Of a stretch of 20,603 bases of DNA, positions 7,681 through 15,809 are shown in pieces. How positions within the stretch are numbered: position 1 is the stretch's first letter; every line of letters begins with the position of its first letter. A program made the position numbers and the translations under genes. The notes beneath the pieces are model-generated. The model was not told the DNA's origin, searched no databases, and saw only the letters and a list, made by a program, of their open reading frames with translations. This stretch comes from a virus, in the IMG/VR virus record IMGVR_UViG_3300027976_000262, positions 1 to 20,603 of that record, one strand, 5' to 3'.

Positions 7681-8081
7681 GTATCGGTGGTATGCGCACT
7701 GCGCTCGCTGCGAACTTGTCGGCGATCCCGAACTTACGCACATCTGCGACGGTACCGGACAAACCGAACCCGCCAGTGGCCGTGATCAAACCCAATTCAG
7801 TGAACTTCGACATGGCTTTCGCCCGTGGACTCGACGAATACGAGTTCAGTGTGCTGCTGATCGTCGGCCGCGTGGACGAACGGACAGCCCAGAACAAACT
7901 CGACGGTTACTGCGCTCCCAGCGGAAGCGGAAGCGTGAAAGAAGCGATCGAGGCTGACAAGACTCTCGGAGGGAACGCCTACGACCTCCGAGTGCGCGAA
8001 ATGCGCAATTACCAACAAATAAACGTGGGCGACGTCATCTACCTGAGCGCCGAGTTCGTTGTTCAGGTGTTCGCACAGTAA
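7677..8081 (+). CDS. tail terminator-like or neck protein
   Basis: This protein has 134 residues, with an ATG overlapping the connector stop (ATGA) and no strong Shine-Dalgarno of its own. The N-terminal helix MSIGGMRTALAANLSAIP is followed by KPNPPVAVIKP, an alpha/beta core (EYEFSVLLIVGRVDER) and a C-terminal strand (YLSAEFVVQVFAQ). That is the pattern of small tail-terminator or completion proteins that cap the tail tube and join it to the neck. It lies between connector and major tail protein, where that protein is expected. A head-closure protein is the alternative reading. Confidence 0.6.
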   Translation: MSIGGMRTALAANLSAIPNLRTSATVPDKPNPPVAVIKPNSVNFDMAFARGLDEYEFSVLLIVGRVDERTAQNKLDGYCAPSGSGSVKEAIEADKTLGGNAYDLRVREMRNYQQINVGDVIYLSAEFVVQVFAQ

Positions 8082-8096
8082 AAACAAAGGAGCCAA

Positions 8097-8510
8097 ATGG
8101 CCAAGTTCGTAGTGAAAAATCCCGTGGTCGTATTTGCTGGCGGCACCGTCAGCACTTCGGTCGCACAATGCACCATCTCGTTAGAAGCAGACGATGTCGA
8201 AACCACCAACTTCGGTGGCGACGGTTGGCGTGAAAGGATCGGTGGACTGAAAGGCGGCTCTGTGTCGTTCGACTTCCACCAAGACTTCGCGGTCGCCGGT
8301 ATCGACTCCGTGTTCTTCGCAAACCTCGGCGGCACCGTCGCCGTTTCTGTGACCCCGCAAGGGACTGCAGCGATCGGCACCGCTAACCCGGCGTACACTT
8401 TCGTTGCGTTAGTCACCGAGTACAGCCCGATCGACTCTGCTGTTGGCGACCTCGCCACTTTCAGTGTCTCGATGCCAATCACGGGTGCAGTAACTCGCGC
8501 CGTCGCATAA
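8097..8510 (+). CDS. major tail (tube) protein
   Basis: This is the likely tail tube subunit that stacks as hexamers around the tape measure. It has 137 residues with a strong AAAGGAG (8086-8092) as expected for an abundant protein. It is beta-rich, with Gly/Val/Thr-heavy strands (FVVKNPVVVFAGGTVS; GGSVSFDFHQDF; PAYTFVALVTEY; LATFSVSMPITG) typical of small tube proteins of actinophages. It is followed by the tail assembly chaperone pair, which always sits between tube and tape measure. A single tube domain is present, without an extra Ig-like surface domain. Confidence 0.85.
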   Translation: MAKFVVKNPVVVFAGGTVSTSVAQCTISLEADDVETTNFGGDGWRERIGGLKGGSVSFDFHQDFAVAGIDSVFFANLGGTVAVSVTPQGTAAIGTANPAYTFVALVTEYSPIDSAVGDLATFSVSMPITGAVTRAVA

Positions 8511-8547
8511 CCAAACGCAACAAACAACCAACAAAGGAGTTCCTGCT

Positions 8548-8835
8548 GTGATGAAAATCTCGCTCGGCGTTGTGTACGAAGACGGGTCTGGCACCACTGT
8601 GCAAGCATCGGTGCCAGATTTCGTCGCGTTCGAAAGGAAATACGACAAACCGATTGCTGCGTTCCAAACGGACGTCCGCATCGAGTACTTGTCTTTCATC
8701 GCTTGGCACGCGTTAGACCGGACTAAGAAAACCACATTGGAGTTCGACCCTTGGCTCGACACACTGGCCGAGTTGGTAGTGGGCGACGAGGACGAGATAG
8801 TCCCTTTGGAGAAAACTCAATCCACTGGGTCGTAG
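8548..8835 (+). CDS. tail assembly chaperone, short form (G-like)
   Basis: This is the short product of the chaperone pair that binds the tape measure during tail assembly. AAAGGAG (8533-8539) serves adjacent in-frame starts GTG 8548 and ATG 8551; I give the outer one. The product has 95 residues with PDFVAFERKYDKPI and FIAWHALDR segments typical of the family and an acidic end. The stop is TAG 8835. It is translated in full when ribosomes do not slip at CCCTTTG (8802-8808). Confidence 0.82.
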   Translation: MMKISLGVVYEDGSGTTVQASVPDFVAFERKYDKPIAAFQTDVRIEYLSFIAWHALDRTKKTTLEFDPWLDTLAELVVGDEDEIVPLEKTQSTGS

Positions 8836-8957
8836 TCCAGATCGCTTACGAGTTCGGGCTTGCACCGAGTGTCGTGGCGAACGAGGACCCCAGAACTATC
8901 GCCACGATGTGGCGGTATATCAGGTGGCGGTCGATTGGGGCTAACCAGAGGAAGTGA
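8548..8957 (+). CDS. tail assembly chaperone, -1 frameshift form (GT-like)
   Basis: This is the extended chaperone made when ribosomes slip back one base at CCCTTTG. Translation follows the short frame through TTG 8806-8808, then continues from GGA 8808-8810 (GENSIHWVVVQ...) to TGA 8957, adding 49 residues for about 136 in all. The added part (VVVQIAYEFGLAPSVV, then MWRYIRWRSIGANQRK) has no plausible start and ribosome binding site of its own. It fits the T half of G/GT pairs. In lambda and relatives the GT form is the minor product, bridging tape measure and tube subunits. Confidence 0.8.
8802..8808 (+). promoter_or_regulatory. -1 ribosomal frameshift slippery heptamer
   Basis: C CCT TTG in the zero frame is the canonical X XXY YYZ form. 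After slippage CCT re-pairs as CCC and TTG as TTT. It lies about 27 nt before the zero-frame stop, with the -1 frame open from here to 8957. Confidence 0.8.
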
Positions 8958-8961
8958 CTGA

Positions 8962-9501
8962 GTGACGTTTCAAAACAGGGTGGTTGTTAAAAACGCCAAG
9001 TCTACGATGAAAGCACTCAAGGAGTTCCAGCCCGACGCTGAGAAGGAGATCCGGAAGCGGATCAACAAAGCAGCGGGCAAGGTGCGCGACAACGCTAGGC
9101 GGATGTTGCCCACTGGGAACGCGTTACGTAACTGGGGTGCGTGGTCGTCCAACACGGGCGGCCGCGACCTCACGTACGACGGCAACAACAAAGCGATCCG
9201 GCTGTCACGGGCTAACAGCCGTGCACGTGGCCAGATCATCAGTAACTACATCGGCGTTATCAACCCGACTCCTGCCGGTTCGATTTTCGAGTTGGCAGGC
9301 CGTCGCAACGCGGACGCGAGTTTCATGCACGCGTTCGGTGAGAAGAATTACGGCGACAGCCGGAAGACGAACACCGACCGTGGTGGTGTTTTCAAAGCGT
9401 TTGATGACGACAAGGGCGCTGCGGTGCGCGAGATCGAGGGTTCGCTGAAAGAGGCGGAGCGTCTGCTCCAAGTCTACCTGAACAACACGATAGGAGAGTA
9501 A
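8962..9501 (+). CDS. HK97 gp10-like tail completion or minor tail protein
   Basis: This 179-residue protein starts at GTG 8962, 4 nt after the chaperone stop, with AGAGGA upstream. The N-terminus is basic and helical (KALKEFQPDAEKEIRKRINKAAGKVRDNARRMLP, residues about 16-50, quoted only in part by family pattern). It is followed by TGNALRNWGAW and beta segments ending in GSIFELAGRRN and a His/Phe/Gly loop. This is the layout of HK97 gp10-like neck or completion proteins, where a long helix precedes PTGTGxLRxS and a strand ending in FELAG. Such genes usually lie between connector and tube, whereas here it is next to the tape measure. Functional assignment is moderate. Confidence 0.55.
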   Translation: MTFQNRVVVKNAKSTMKALKEFQPDAEKEIRKRINKAAGKVRDNARRMLPTGNALRNWGAWSSNTGGRDLTYDGNNKAIRLSRANSRARGQIISNYIGVINPTPAGSIFELAGRRNADASFMHAFGEKNYGDSRKTNTDRGGVFKAFDDDKGAAVREIEGSLKEAERLLQVYLNNTIGE

Positions 9502-9502
9502 C

Positions 9503-12500
9503 GTGGCTGTTGTTGTCTCTTTCGTCGGTAAGTGGGACGGCAAGGACGTCGCTCGGGCCCAACGTGAGATCGGGCAGTTCGGTAACAAGAGCACCGGTTC
9601 GATGGCGGCGTTCGGTAAGAAGGCCGGGATCGCTCTGGCTGCTGTCAGTGTTGCTGCTGTCGCGGCTGCTGCTGCTGTTGGTGTTGCGGCCGGCAAGATG
9701 GCGATGGATTTCGAGACTTCGCTGTCCAAGATCCAGGGTTTGGTTGGTATTTCCGCTGGTGAGATCGAGAAGATGCGGCAGCCCGTCATCGATCTGGCGA
9801 GCGAGTTCGGTAAGACCGCGACGCAAGCGGCCGACGCTATGTTTTTCATCCAGTCTGCTGGTCTGCGTGGTACTGATGCGATGGAGACGTTAGAAGCGTC
9901 TCTGAAAGCCAGCGCTGCGGGGCTGGGAGAAGTGAACGTGATCGCGGACTTAGCGACTTCGGCTATGAACGCGTACGGCTCTGATGTTCTTAGCGCTTCG
10001 GGCGCTACGGACGTGTTAACGAATGCCGTGCGTGAGGGGAAACTGGCACCGGCTGAGTTGGCTGGTGCGATGGGCGCGGTGCTCCCGATCGCCAGCGCTT
10101 TGGGCGTCGGGTTTGACGAGATCGGTGCTGCTTTCGCTTCCATGTCGCGTACTGGTACTGACGCTAGCCAAGCCGCCACCCAAGTGCGCGGTATCCTCTC
10201 GTCTCTCACCAAAGAGACACCGAAGGGTGCGAAGGCTTTGGCTTCGGTCGGTCTGTCGTACGAGGGGCTGCGCAAGCAATTGCAAGACGAGGGGCTGCTG
10301 CCCACTCTGCAGACGATGGTTGGTGCGTTCGACGGTAACACGGTCGCGACCAGTAAGTTCTTCGGGAACGTCCGGGCCCTGACCGGTGTGATGGACCTCC
10401 TCGGCACTAACGCCGATGGGACCGCTGCGATTTTCGACAGTATGGCCGACAGCACTGGCGTGCTGGACGAGGCTTTCTCCGCGACGGCTGAGACTTCGGC
10501 TTTCAAACTGCAACAGTCTTTCGCCACTGTTAAGAACTCGCTTGTCGAATTGGGTGCGTCTCTCACTCCTCTGGTCGAGTTGTTCGCCCAGAAGTTCTTG
10601 GTGCTGGCGGACGTTTTCAAAGCGATGGAGCCTTTGATGGCACCTTTGGTGGCTGTGCTGACCAAGGTCAGCACGATTCTGGCCGACGTCCTGCTGGACG
10701 CCGTCGATGCTCTGATCCCAGCGATCGCTCCGCTGCTGGGTGTGCTTGGCGCTCTGGCGGGTGCTATCGGTCCGCTGGTAGCGAAGATCATCGGGAAAGT
10801 CGCCGATATCCTAGTCCGGCTGCTCGCTGTGGTGACACCTCTGATCGGTCCTCTGATACAGGTAGTGTTCGGCATACTGGATGCCGCGTGGCCGATCATC
10901 GAGACCGTGGTCGATGTTGTCTTGTCACTGATCGAGTCGCTCGCTCCGCTGCTGGCCTCGGTCATGGCGTTGCTTATCCCGTTGGGCGAGTTGACTGAGG
11001 TCCTGTTGGCTGCGCTCCTCCCGATAATCAAACCGTTACTGCCGATCATCGAGGCCCTAGCGGTAGTGTTGGCGGTTGTCCTCGGTAAGGCGATCATCGT
11101 CCTGATCGGTTACATAGGCACGATGATCGTGGCGTGGTCCAAGTTTGCTCCGTTCGTCCTGAACAACGTCGTGAAACCCGTGGTCTCGCATTTCACTTCC
11201 ATGGCCGGGAAGGTACTGGACGGTGCTGTGCTGATGATGGGTTGGGTCCCGGGTCTGGGTGACAAACTCCGGGACGCGCAAGCCGCGTTCGGTACTTTCA
11301 AGAAGAACACCGAGAAGGCGATCGGTGATGCGGCTGACAAAATCTCGAAAGAAGGAACCCGGATCGGCCAAGGCATGGTCGACAGCGCTACCACTGCGTG
11401 GTCCAGCCCGACCGCCACCGTAGGTGTGGCTCGGTTCGGTAGGAACACCACTGCTGCGTTGTCCGCGTTGGGCCCGGGTCTGAACGCCACTGCGGATCAG
11501 TTAGGCCGTAACGCTGTCGAGGCGTACAACAGGAGTATCGCTGGGGCTGAAGGTCCGAAACGGCGAACCCCGGTCCCCGGGTCTGGCACTCCCGACCCGC
11601 TAATCCCGGTCCCGGTCCCGGTCCCACCACCGGGTGGTGGTGCCGCTGCGAAGGCGGTCGAGTCTGTGCGCGTCGTGTGGAAGAAGATCGCTGCGGCTGT
11701 CAGTGAGGAGTTGGACCTGCTCAACGTCTCGATCACCGGGAAAACTAAAGAACTTACTGGCAAAGTGGCTAAGGAGTTCGAGTCCCGGATGGAGTCTTTC
11801 AAGAAGATCGTCACTGGGCAGACCCAGATCATCAGCCAAGCCCGGGCTGCTCTAGATTCGTATGCGTCTTCGGTTGTCGACACGATCATGGGCAAGATCG
11901 ACTTCCAACAGACCGACGCGGAAGGCAACCCGCTCACTCCCGAGCAGATCGTCAGCCTGATCCTCGGCGACCTGACCAACCAAGCGTCTGCTGTCACTGC
12001 ACTGGCCGAGTCCGGTGTGATGACCAACATGCCGGAGGCTCTCGCTCAGAAGATCCTGACCATGGACGCGAAAGCAGCGTTGGCGTTAGCCGATTATTTA
12101 GCGGCGAACCCGGAGATGCTCACCCAACTGGACACGCAGTACCAAGCCCTCGCAACACTGACCGAGACCCTGCTCGGTGTACCGATGGCTGCGGCGTTCG
12201 CCAAGGTCGGCGACGCGTCTGCGCTGCAGATGATCGCCGACGCCAAGGCACGGATCGCCAAGGAAGCCGCGTCTTTCAAACAGTTCGCTAAGAACCAATT
12301 GAAAACGACGATCTCCATCGACGTCGTCTACAAGTACATCAACCCTCCGAGCGGCGCTAGTATCACGGTCCCTGCCAACGTCCCTAAGATGGCCGCTGGC
12401 GGTATCGTAACTACGCCCACGTTGGCTCTCATTGGTGAGGCCGGCCCGGAGGCCGTGATCCCGTTGGGTCGCGGTGGTGGTGTTGGCGGGAACAACTACT

Positions 12501-12613
12501 CGATCACTATCAACACCGGGGTTGGCGATCCACGCCAGATCGGTGAGGAGATCGTGAATTACCTGTCCAAGTTCGAGTCCGCTAACGGCGCTGTGTACGC
12601 GAAAGCAACCTGA
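9503..12613 (+). CDS. tape measure protein
   Basis: This is the extended protein inside the tail tube that sets tail length and takes part in DNA entry. It has 1036 residues from GTG 9503 (AGGAG 9492-9496). Segments in order: an Ala-rich hydrophobic helix (about 30-55); the TP901-like core with FETSLSKIQGLVG and AADAMFFIQSAGL (about 70-330); a long Leu/Ile/Pro-rich hydrophobic stretch (about 350-550) likely to insert in the membrane; a Pro-Val linker (about 690-715) encoded by three CCCGGT repeats; a helical region; and a C-terminal TPTLALIGEAGPEAVIPL motif (about 970-990) found at the end of many tape measures. At about 1.5 Å per residue the tail would be near 150 nm. Confidence 0.96.
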   Translation: MAVVVSFVGKWDGKDVARAQREIGQFGNKSTGSMAAFGKKAGIALAAVSVAAVAAAAAVGVAAGKMAMDFETSLSKIQGLVGISAGEIEKMRQPVIDLASEFGKTATQAADAMFFIQSAGLRGTDAMETLEASLKASAAGLGEVNVIADLATSAMNAYGSDVLSASGATDVLTNAVREGKLAPAELAGAMGAVLPIASALGVGFDEIGAAFASMSRTGTDASQAATQVRGILSSLTKETPKGAKALASVGLSYEGLRKQLQDEGLLPTLQTMVGAFDGNTVATSKFFGNVRALTGVMDLLGTNADGTAAIFDSMADSTGVLDEAFSATAETSAFKLQQSFATVKNSLVELGASLTPLVELFAQKFLVLADVFKAMEPLMAPLVAVLTKVSTILADVLLDAVDALIPAIAPLLGVLGALAGAIGPLVAKIIGKVADILVRLLAVVTPLIGPLIQVVFGILDAAWPIIETVVDVVLSLIESLAPLLASVMALLIPLGELTEVLLAALLPIIKPLLPIIEALAVVLAVVLGKAIIVLIGYIGTMIVAWSKFAPFVLNNVVKPVVSHFTSMAGKVLDGAVLMMGWVPGLGDKLRDAQAAFGTFKKNTEKAIGDAADKISKEGTRIGQGMVDSATTAWSSPTATVGVARFGRNTTAALSALGPGLNATADQLGRNAVEAYNRSIAGAEGPKRRTPVPGSGTPDPLIPVPVPVPPPGGGAAAKAVESVRVVWKKIAAAVSEELDLLNVSITGKTKELTGKVAKEFESRMESFKKIVTGQTQIISQARAALDSYASSVVDTIMGKIDFQQTDAEGNPLTPEQIVSLILGDLTNQASAVTALAESGVMTNMPEALAQKILTMDAKAALALADYLAANPEMLTQLDTQYQALATLTETLLGVPMAAAFAKVGDASALQMIADAKARIAKEAASFKQFAKNQLKTTISIDVVYKYINPPSGASITVPANVPKMAAGGIVTTPTLALIGEAGPEAVIPLGRGGGVGGNNYSITINTGVGDPRQIGEEIVNYLSKFESANGAVYAKAT

Positions 12614-13827
12614 TGGTGCAGGTGGAGGTCGCTTTCGACCTCGCAGCGAACGGGCTCGGTAGTTTCTTCACGTTAGACGACCCGGCCAAGGGTGTCCTCG
12701 ACAATACGCTGTTCTTGCTTGCTGGTGATGTCCTTGTCGATATCACCAGCACGGTACGGAAGGTGTCGGTCAGGCGCGGCCGCAACAGGCAACTGGACAA
12801 GTTCATTTCGGGCAACGCGAATCTGGTGGTGGACAACCGAGACCGGATCTACGACCCGACCAACACGGAGAGCCCGTACTACGGGTCTCTCGTACCTCGC
12901 AAGCAAATAAAAATCTCAGATGCAGGTGTGGTCCTGTACACGGGTTTGGTCGCTGACTGGAACTACGACTATTCACTGTCGGGTGACAGCACGGCGCAGG
13001 TTTCTTGTGTCGATGGCTTGTCGTTGTTGGTCCAGCCGACTGTGACAGCGGGGACCGGCATCGCGGAACTGACCGGTGCGCGGATCGACCGGGTGCTCAC
13101 TGGTGTCGGTTGGCCAACGGACAGACGCCAAATCTCACCCGGGAAAGCAACGTTGGACGCCGACGTGGTGGAAGACGGTAAGTCGAAGGCGTTGGATTAC
13201 CTGAACAAAATCTCACTGTCGGACCCGGGGGCGTTCTATGTTGGTGCTACTGGTGATGTGGTGTTTCGTGATCGTGCTGACTTGCAGGATGCATCGTCGG
13301 CGGTGACTTTCGGCACTGGCGGTATCGGTTTCTCTGACATCTCGGTGGAGTACGGTACCGAAGAGATGACCAATCTTGTCACGGTCACGTACTACGGCGG
13401 TACTGGAGTTGCTGGTACGGCTACGTCTGTCGATGAGGACTCGATCAACCGGTATGGGACTCTCGATCAGAATTACGACACTCTGCTCGCTAGCCAGTCT
13501 GACGCGCAGACGTTCGCCGATTGGCAGACCGGTCTGTACTCGGGGCCTCGTTACCGGGTCGACCAGATTGTGGTGGGCCTCGACGGGCTCACGGTGGAGG
13601 ACCAGCAGTTGGTGTTGGGGCTCGAACTTGGCGATGTGGTGACGGTGACGTGGACGCCGAACGGTGTTGGTGATGCGCTCAGCCAGTTGGTTACTATCGA
13701 TGGTGTCGAGTTTGCTGGCACTCCTGCTCGTCGCACGGTGTCGTTCACGATGAGCGAGACTGCTGCTGGTTTCATTCTTGATGATCTCGTTTTCGGTGTA
13801 CTCGGTAACAACATTCTGGCATTCTAG
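12613..13827 (+). CDS. minor tail protein (tail tip/baseplate)
   Basis: This 404-residue protein has a start overlapping the tape measure stop (TGATG). An N-terminal beta domain holds VRRGRNRQLDKF (about residues 49-60) and DNRDRIYDPTNTESPYYG (about 74-91), a signature of actinophage minor tail proteins, followed by LVPRKQIKI. The middle and C-terminal parts are beta-rich (LVADWNYDYSLSGDS; LGLELGDVVTVTW; TVSFTMSETAAG). Its position right after the tape measure is that of distal tail or hub proteins, so it probably forms part of the tip on which the fibre protein sits. No enzymatic motif is visible. Confidence 0.82.
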   Translation: MVQVEVAFDLAANGLGSFFTLDDPAKGVLDNTLFLLAGDVLVDITSTVRKVSVRRGRNRQLDKFISGNANLVVDNRDRIYDPTNTESPYYGSLVPRKQIKISDAGVVLYTGLVADWNYDYSLSGDSTAQVSCVDGLSLLVQPTVTAGTGIAELTGARIDRVLTGVGWPTDRRQISPGKATLDADVVEDGKSKALDYLNKISLSDPGAFYVGATGDVVFRDRADLQDASSAVTFGTGGIGFSDISVEYGTEEMTNLVTVTYYGGTGVAGTATSVDEDSINRYGTLDQNYDTLLASQSDAQTFADWQTGLYSGPRYRVDQIVVGLDGLTVEDQQLVLGLELGDVVTVTWTPNGVGDALSQLVTIDGVEFAGTPARRTVSFTMSETAAGFILDDLVFGVLGNNILAF

Positions 13828-13838
13828 GAAGGAATGAC

Positions 13839-14981
13839 ATGGCATATCCATTCGCAGCCGCTGACGTTTTGACAGCGGTCGATCTGAACGCGATGATCGG
13901 CGCACCAACACAAAACACGCAAACCGGCACGACCTACACCGCCGTCCTACTGGACGCCGGGAAAACCGTCACGCTGTCCAATGCGTCAGCCGTGACACTC
14001 ACAATCCCCGCGCAAGCCTCTGTGTCGTGGGCAGACAACACGCAACTGAACTTCCTGAACCTTGGTGCTGGCACTGTGACGATCACACCGGCTGCCGATG
14101 TCACTATCAACGGCACACCGTTGACTCTTGAGACGTCTAAGGGGGGAAGCCTAGTCCGCACAGCGTCAAACACATGGACGTTCATCCCTTTCTCCTCTGG
14201 TGACGGTACGCCGGGTGCAGCGAACTTCACGAACGCGGCTACCGGCACATTCTCGTCTGGTGGAATCTCGTACAAGTACATCACCTATACGGGGAATGGC
14301 AGCGTTACCTTTGACCGGGCCGGTTTCGTCACCATGTTGCTTGTCGGTGCGGGAGGTGGTGGGAGTTTCAACCAAGGCGGCGGCGGTGGTGCTGGTGGGC
14401 ATTTTTATTCAACAACCCTGTACGTCGCAGAGGGAACTTTTACGGTCGTAATTGGCGCTGGCGGTAATGCGCCGACAGGGGGCAAAGGTAATCCGGGTGG
14501 GGCGACTTATGTTTCCAATTACTACTCTGTCGGAGGAGGGCCGGGTGGTGGCAACGTCGATCAAGTCGGAGGGCCGGGAGGATCAGGCGGTGGCGGATCG
14601 GGACACGAGATCGCCGGTGGCGCTGGCGTAACAGGACAAGGTTTTGACGGTGCTATGAGTGGTGGCGGTGCTATGGGTGGCGGTGGTGGTGGATCGGCGG
14701 CGGCCACTAATCAGAATGGTGGAGCAGGTGCGGCGAACAGCATCACGGGCACAAGTGTCACGCGGGCCGGTGGCGGGGGTGCAGGCAACAAACAAAGCGC
14801 ATCAAATAACGGTGCTGGAGGGTCAGGCGGTGGAGGTACGGGAGGTGTTAATGCCAACAATGCCACGGCAGGCGGGACTAATCTAGGTGGCGGCGGTGGT
14901 GGTGGTGGTAACTCAACAACAGTAGGCTACTACGGAGCCGCTGGCGGTTCCGGTTTACTCATAATAAGGGCGGTGGTCTAA
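13839..14981 (+). CDS. glycine-rich tail tip or fibre protein, candidate receptor binder
   Basis: This 380-residue protein starts at ATG 13839 behind AGGAAGGA (13826-13833). The N-terminal ~120 residues form a beta domain with the phage-fibre pattern LLDAGKTVTLSNAS, then LNLGAGTVTITPAADVTI. From about residue 170 to 370 it is extremely glycine-rich (many GGGG and GGSG runs interrupted by Asn, Ala and Ser). It ends in GGSGLLIIRAVV, the usual closing strand of glycine-rich tip domains. Such regions often form polyglycine-helix sandwiches with variable loops that contact receptors. It is a good candidate for host-range determinant. Receptor unknown. Confidence 0.78.
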   Translation: MAYPFAAADVLTAVDLNAMIGAPTQNTQTGTTYTAVLLDAGKTVTLSNASAVTLTIPAQASVSWADNTQLNFLNLGAGTVTITPAADVTINGTPLTLETSKGGSLVRTASNTWTFIPFSSGDGTPGAANFTNAATGTFSSGGISYKYITYTGNGSVTFDRAGFVTMLLVGAGGGGSFNQGGGGGAGGHFYSTTLYVAEGTFTVVIGAGGNAPTGGKGNPGGATYVSNYYSVGGGPGGGNVDQVGGPGGSGGGGSGHEIAGGAGVTGQGFDGAMSGGGAMGGGGGGSAAATNQNGGAGAANSITGTSVTRAGGGGAGNKQSASNNGAGGSGGGGTGGVNANNATAGGTNLGGGGGGGGNSTTVGYYGAAGGSGLLIIRAVV

Positions 14982-15236
14982 ATGGCACATGTGGCACGCA
15001 TCAGCGAAGACGTAGTGCGGGAAGTCCACGTACTTAACAACAGCGACCTGCCCGACGACGGCGACTTTACTACAGAAGTCGAAGCGGCAGCGAACGCCTA
15101 CCAGCACTCGCTCGGACTCGAAGGGGTGTGGCTACTCACGTCGTACAACAACAATTTTAGGGGCCAGTACGCGGGCCAAGGAATGACGTATGACCCCGTA
15201 CTCGACGAATTCGTTAGCCCAGTGGTGGAGCCATGA
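14982..15236 (+). CDS. small tail-fibre-associated protein
   Basis: This 84-residue protein has an ATG directly after the previous stop. The pattern of an N-terminal strand (MAHVARISEDVVREVHVLNNSD), then WLLTSYNNNFRGQYAGQGMTYDPVLDEFVSP near the end, matches a small domain in many phages, either as a separate protein or as the end of fibre proteins (SYNxNFRxxxAGxGxxYDxxxDxFxxP). Its role is probably structural, as a fibre tip or assembly factor, but no activity is established. Position between the glycine-rich protein and the lysis genes agrees. Confidence 0.65.
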   Translation: MAHVARISEDVVREVHVLNNSDLPDDGDFTTEVEAAANAYQHSLGLEGVWLLTSYNNNFRGQYAGQGMTYDPVLDEFVSPVVEP

Positions 15237-15535
15237 GCGAAGTTGTGGTCACAACCCAAAAAATGTACGAACTCCTCCTGAGTATTGACAAACGACTAAC
15301 GGAGGCGATGACGGTGCAGGCGCAACACACCAAGTTGTTGTCCGACCATGAGAGTCGTCTGCGCAGTGTGGAGTCACAAGAGAAGTTGGACTCCAGCCTC
15401 GCCGAACTCACCAAGGACGTCGCCGATTTGACTGCGCAGATGCGCGCTATGCAGATGCGCGTGTGGAGCATCCCCTCGATCGCCACGGTGATCGCTCTCA
15501 TCGCTGTCGGTTTGACTTTCTTCCGTGGCATCTGA
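15233..15535 (+). CDS. coiled-coil membrane protein, XhlA-like (lysis accessory)
   Basis: This 100-residue protein has a start overlapping the previous stop (ATGA). Residues 8-75 form a charged, heptad-rich coiled coil (LLLSIDKRLTEA, LLSDHESRLRSVESQ, LAELTKDVADLTAQM), followed by one membrane segment (about 79-97, SIPSIATVIALIAVGLTFF) and a short basic end. This is the layout of XhlA/haemolysin-like proteins that act with holins. It sits directly before the holin, so it is probably a holin partner or antiholin-like regulator. The family link is by architecture, not a catalytic motif. Confidence 0.65.
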   Translation: MSEVVVTTQKMYELLLSIDKRLTEAMTVQAQHTKLLSDHESRLRSVESQEKLDSSLAELTKDVADLTAQMRAMQMRVWSIPSIATVIALIAVGLTFFRGI

Positions 15536-15552
15536 CACGGAGAACCCCAACT

Positions 15553-15572
15553 AGCCGCACTCACGTGCGGCT
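15553..15572 (+). terminator. hairpin in the lysis cassette before the holin
   Basis: A perfect 8-bp stem AGCCGCAC/GTGCGGCT (15553-15560/15565-15572) has a TCAC loop and lies 17 nt after the upstream stop and 18 nt before the holin ATG. No T-run follows. It could attenuate transcription or sit near the holin ribosome binding site (AGAGG 15581-15585) to delay lysis. Confidence 0.45.
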
Positions 15573-15590
15573 CCCAACCGAGAGGCGAAC

Positions 15591-15809
15591 ATGTACACAA
15601 TTAAGTTCTGGAAAGACGCATCCGAACGTGCTGTACGCACGGCCGCGCAGGTGCTCGTTGGTTTCTTCGGCGCCAACACCTTCGGCATACTGGAGGTCGA
15701 CTGGGCACAGGCCGGTTCCGTCGCTGCTCTTGCTGCTTTGACTTCGCTGTTGATGAGCGTCGCGAGCACCGGGGTCGGCGACCCCGAGAGCCCGTCCCTA
15801 ATCGAATGA
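15591..15809 (+). CDS. holin, r1t-like, two membrane segments
   Basis: This small membrane protein forms the timed lesion through which endolysins leave. It has 72 residues from ATG 15591 (AGAGG upstream, spacing 5). The N-terminal FWKDASERAVRTAAQ is the typical opening of r1t-type holins. Segment one covers about residues 17-35 and segment two about 41-60, joined by EVDWAQ, and the C-terminus reads GDPESPSLIE, again typical. The stop overlaps the next start (ATGA), giving coupled production with the glycosidase. Confident. Confidence 0.9.
   Translation: MYTIKFWKDASERAVRTAAQVLVGFFGANTFGILEVDWAQAGSVAALAALTSLLMSVASTGVGDPESPSLIE

Noticed and set aside
9205-11097. 630-codon open frame on the minus strand
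   Set aside because: Lies opposite the tape measure. Composition is Ser/Thr/Ala-rich without any domain, and it has no ribosome site. It arises from codon bias of the + strand gene.
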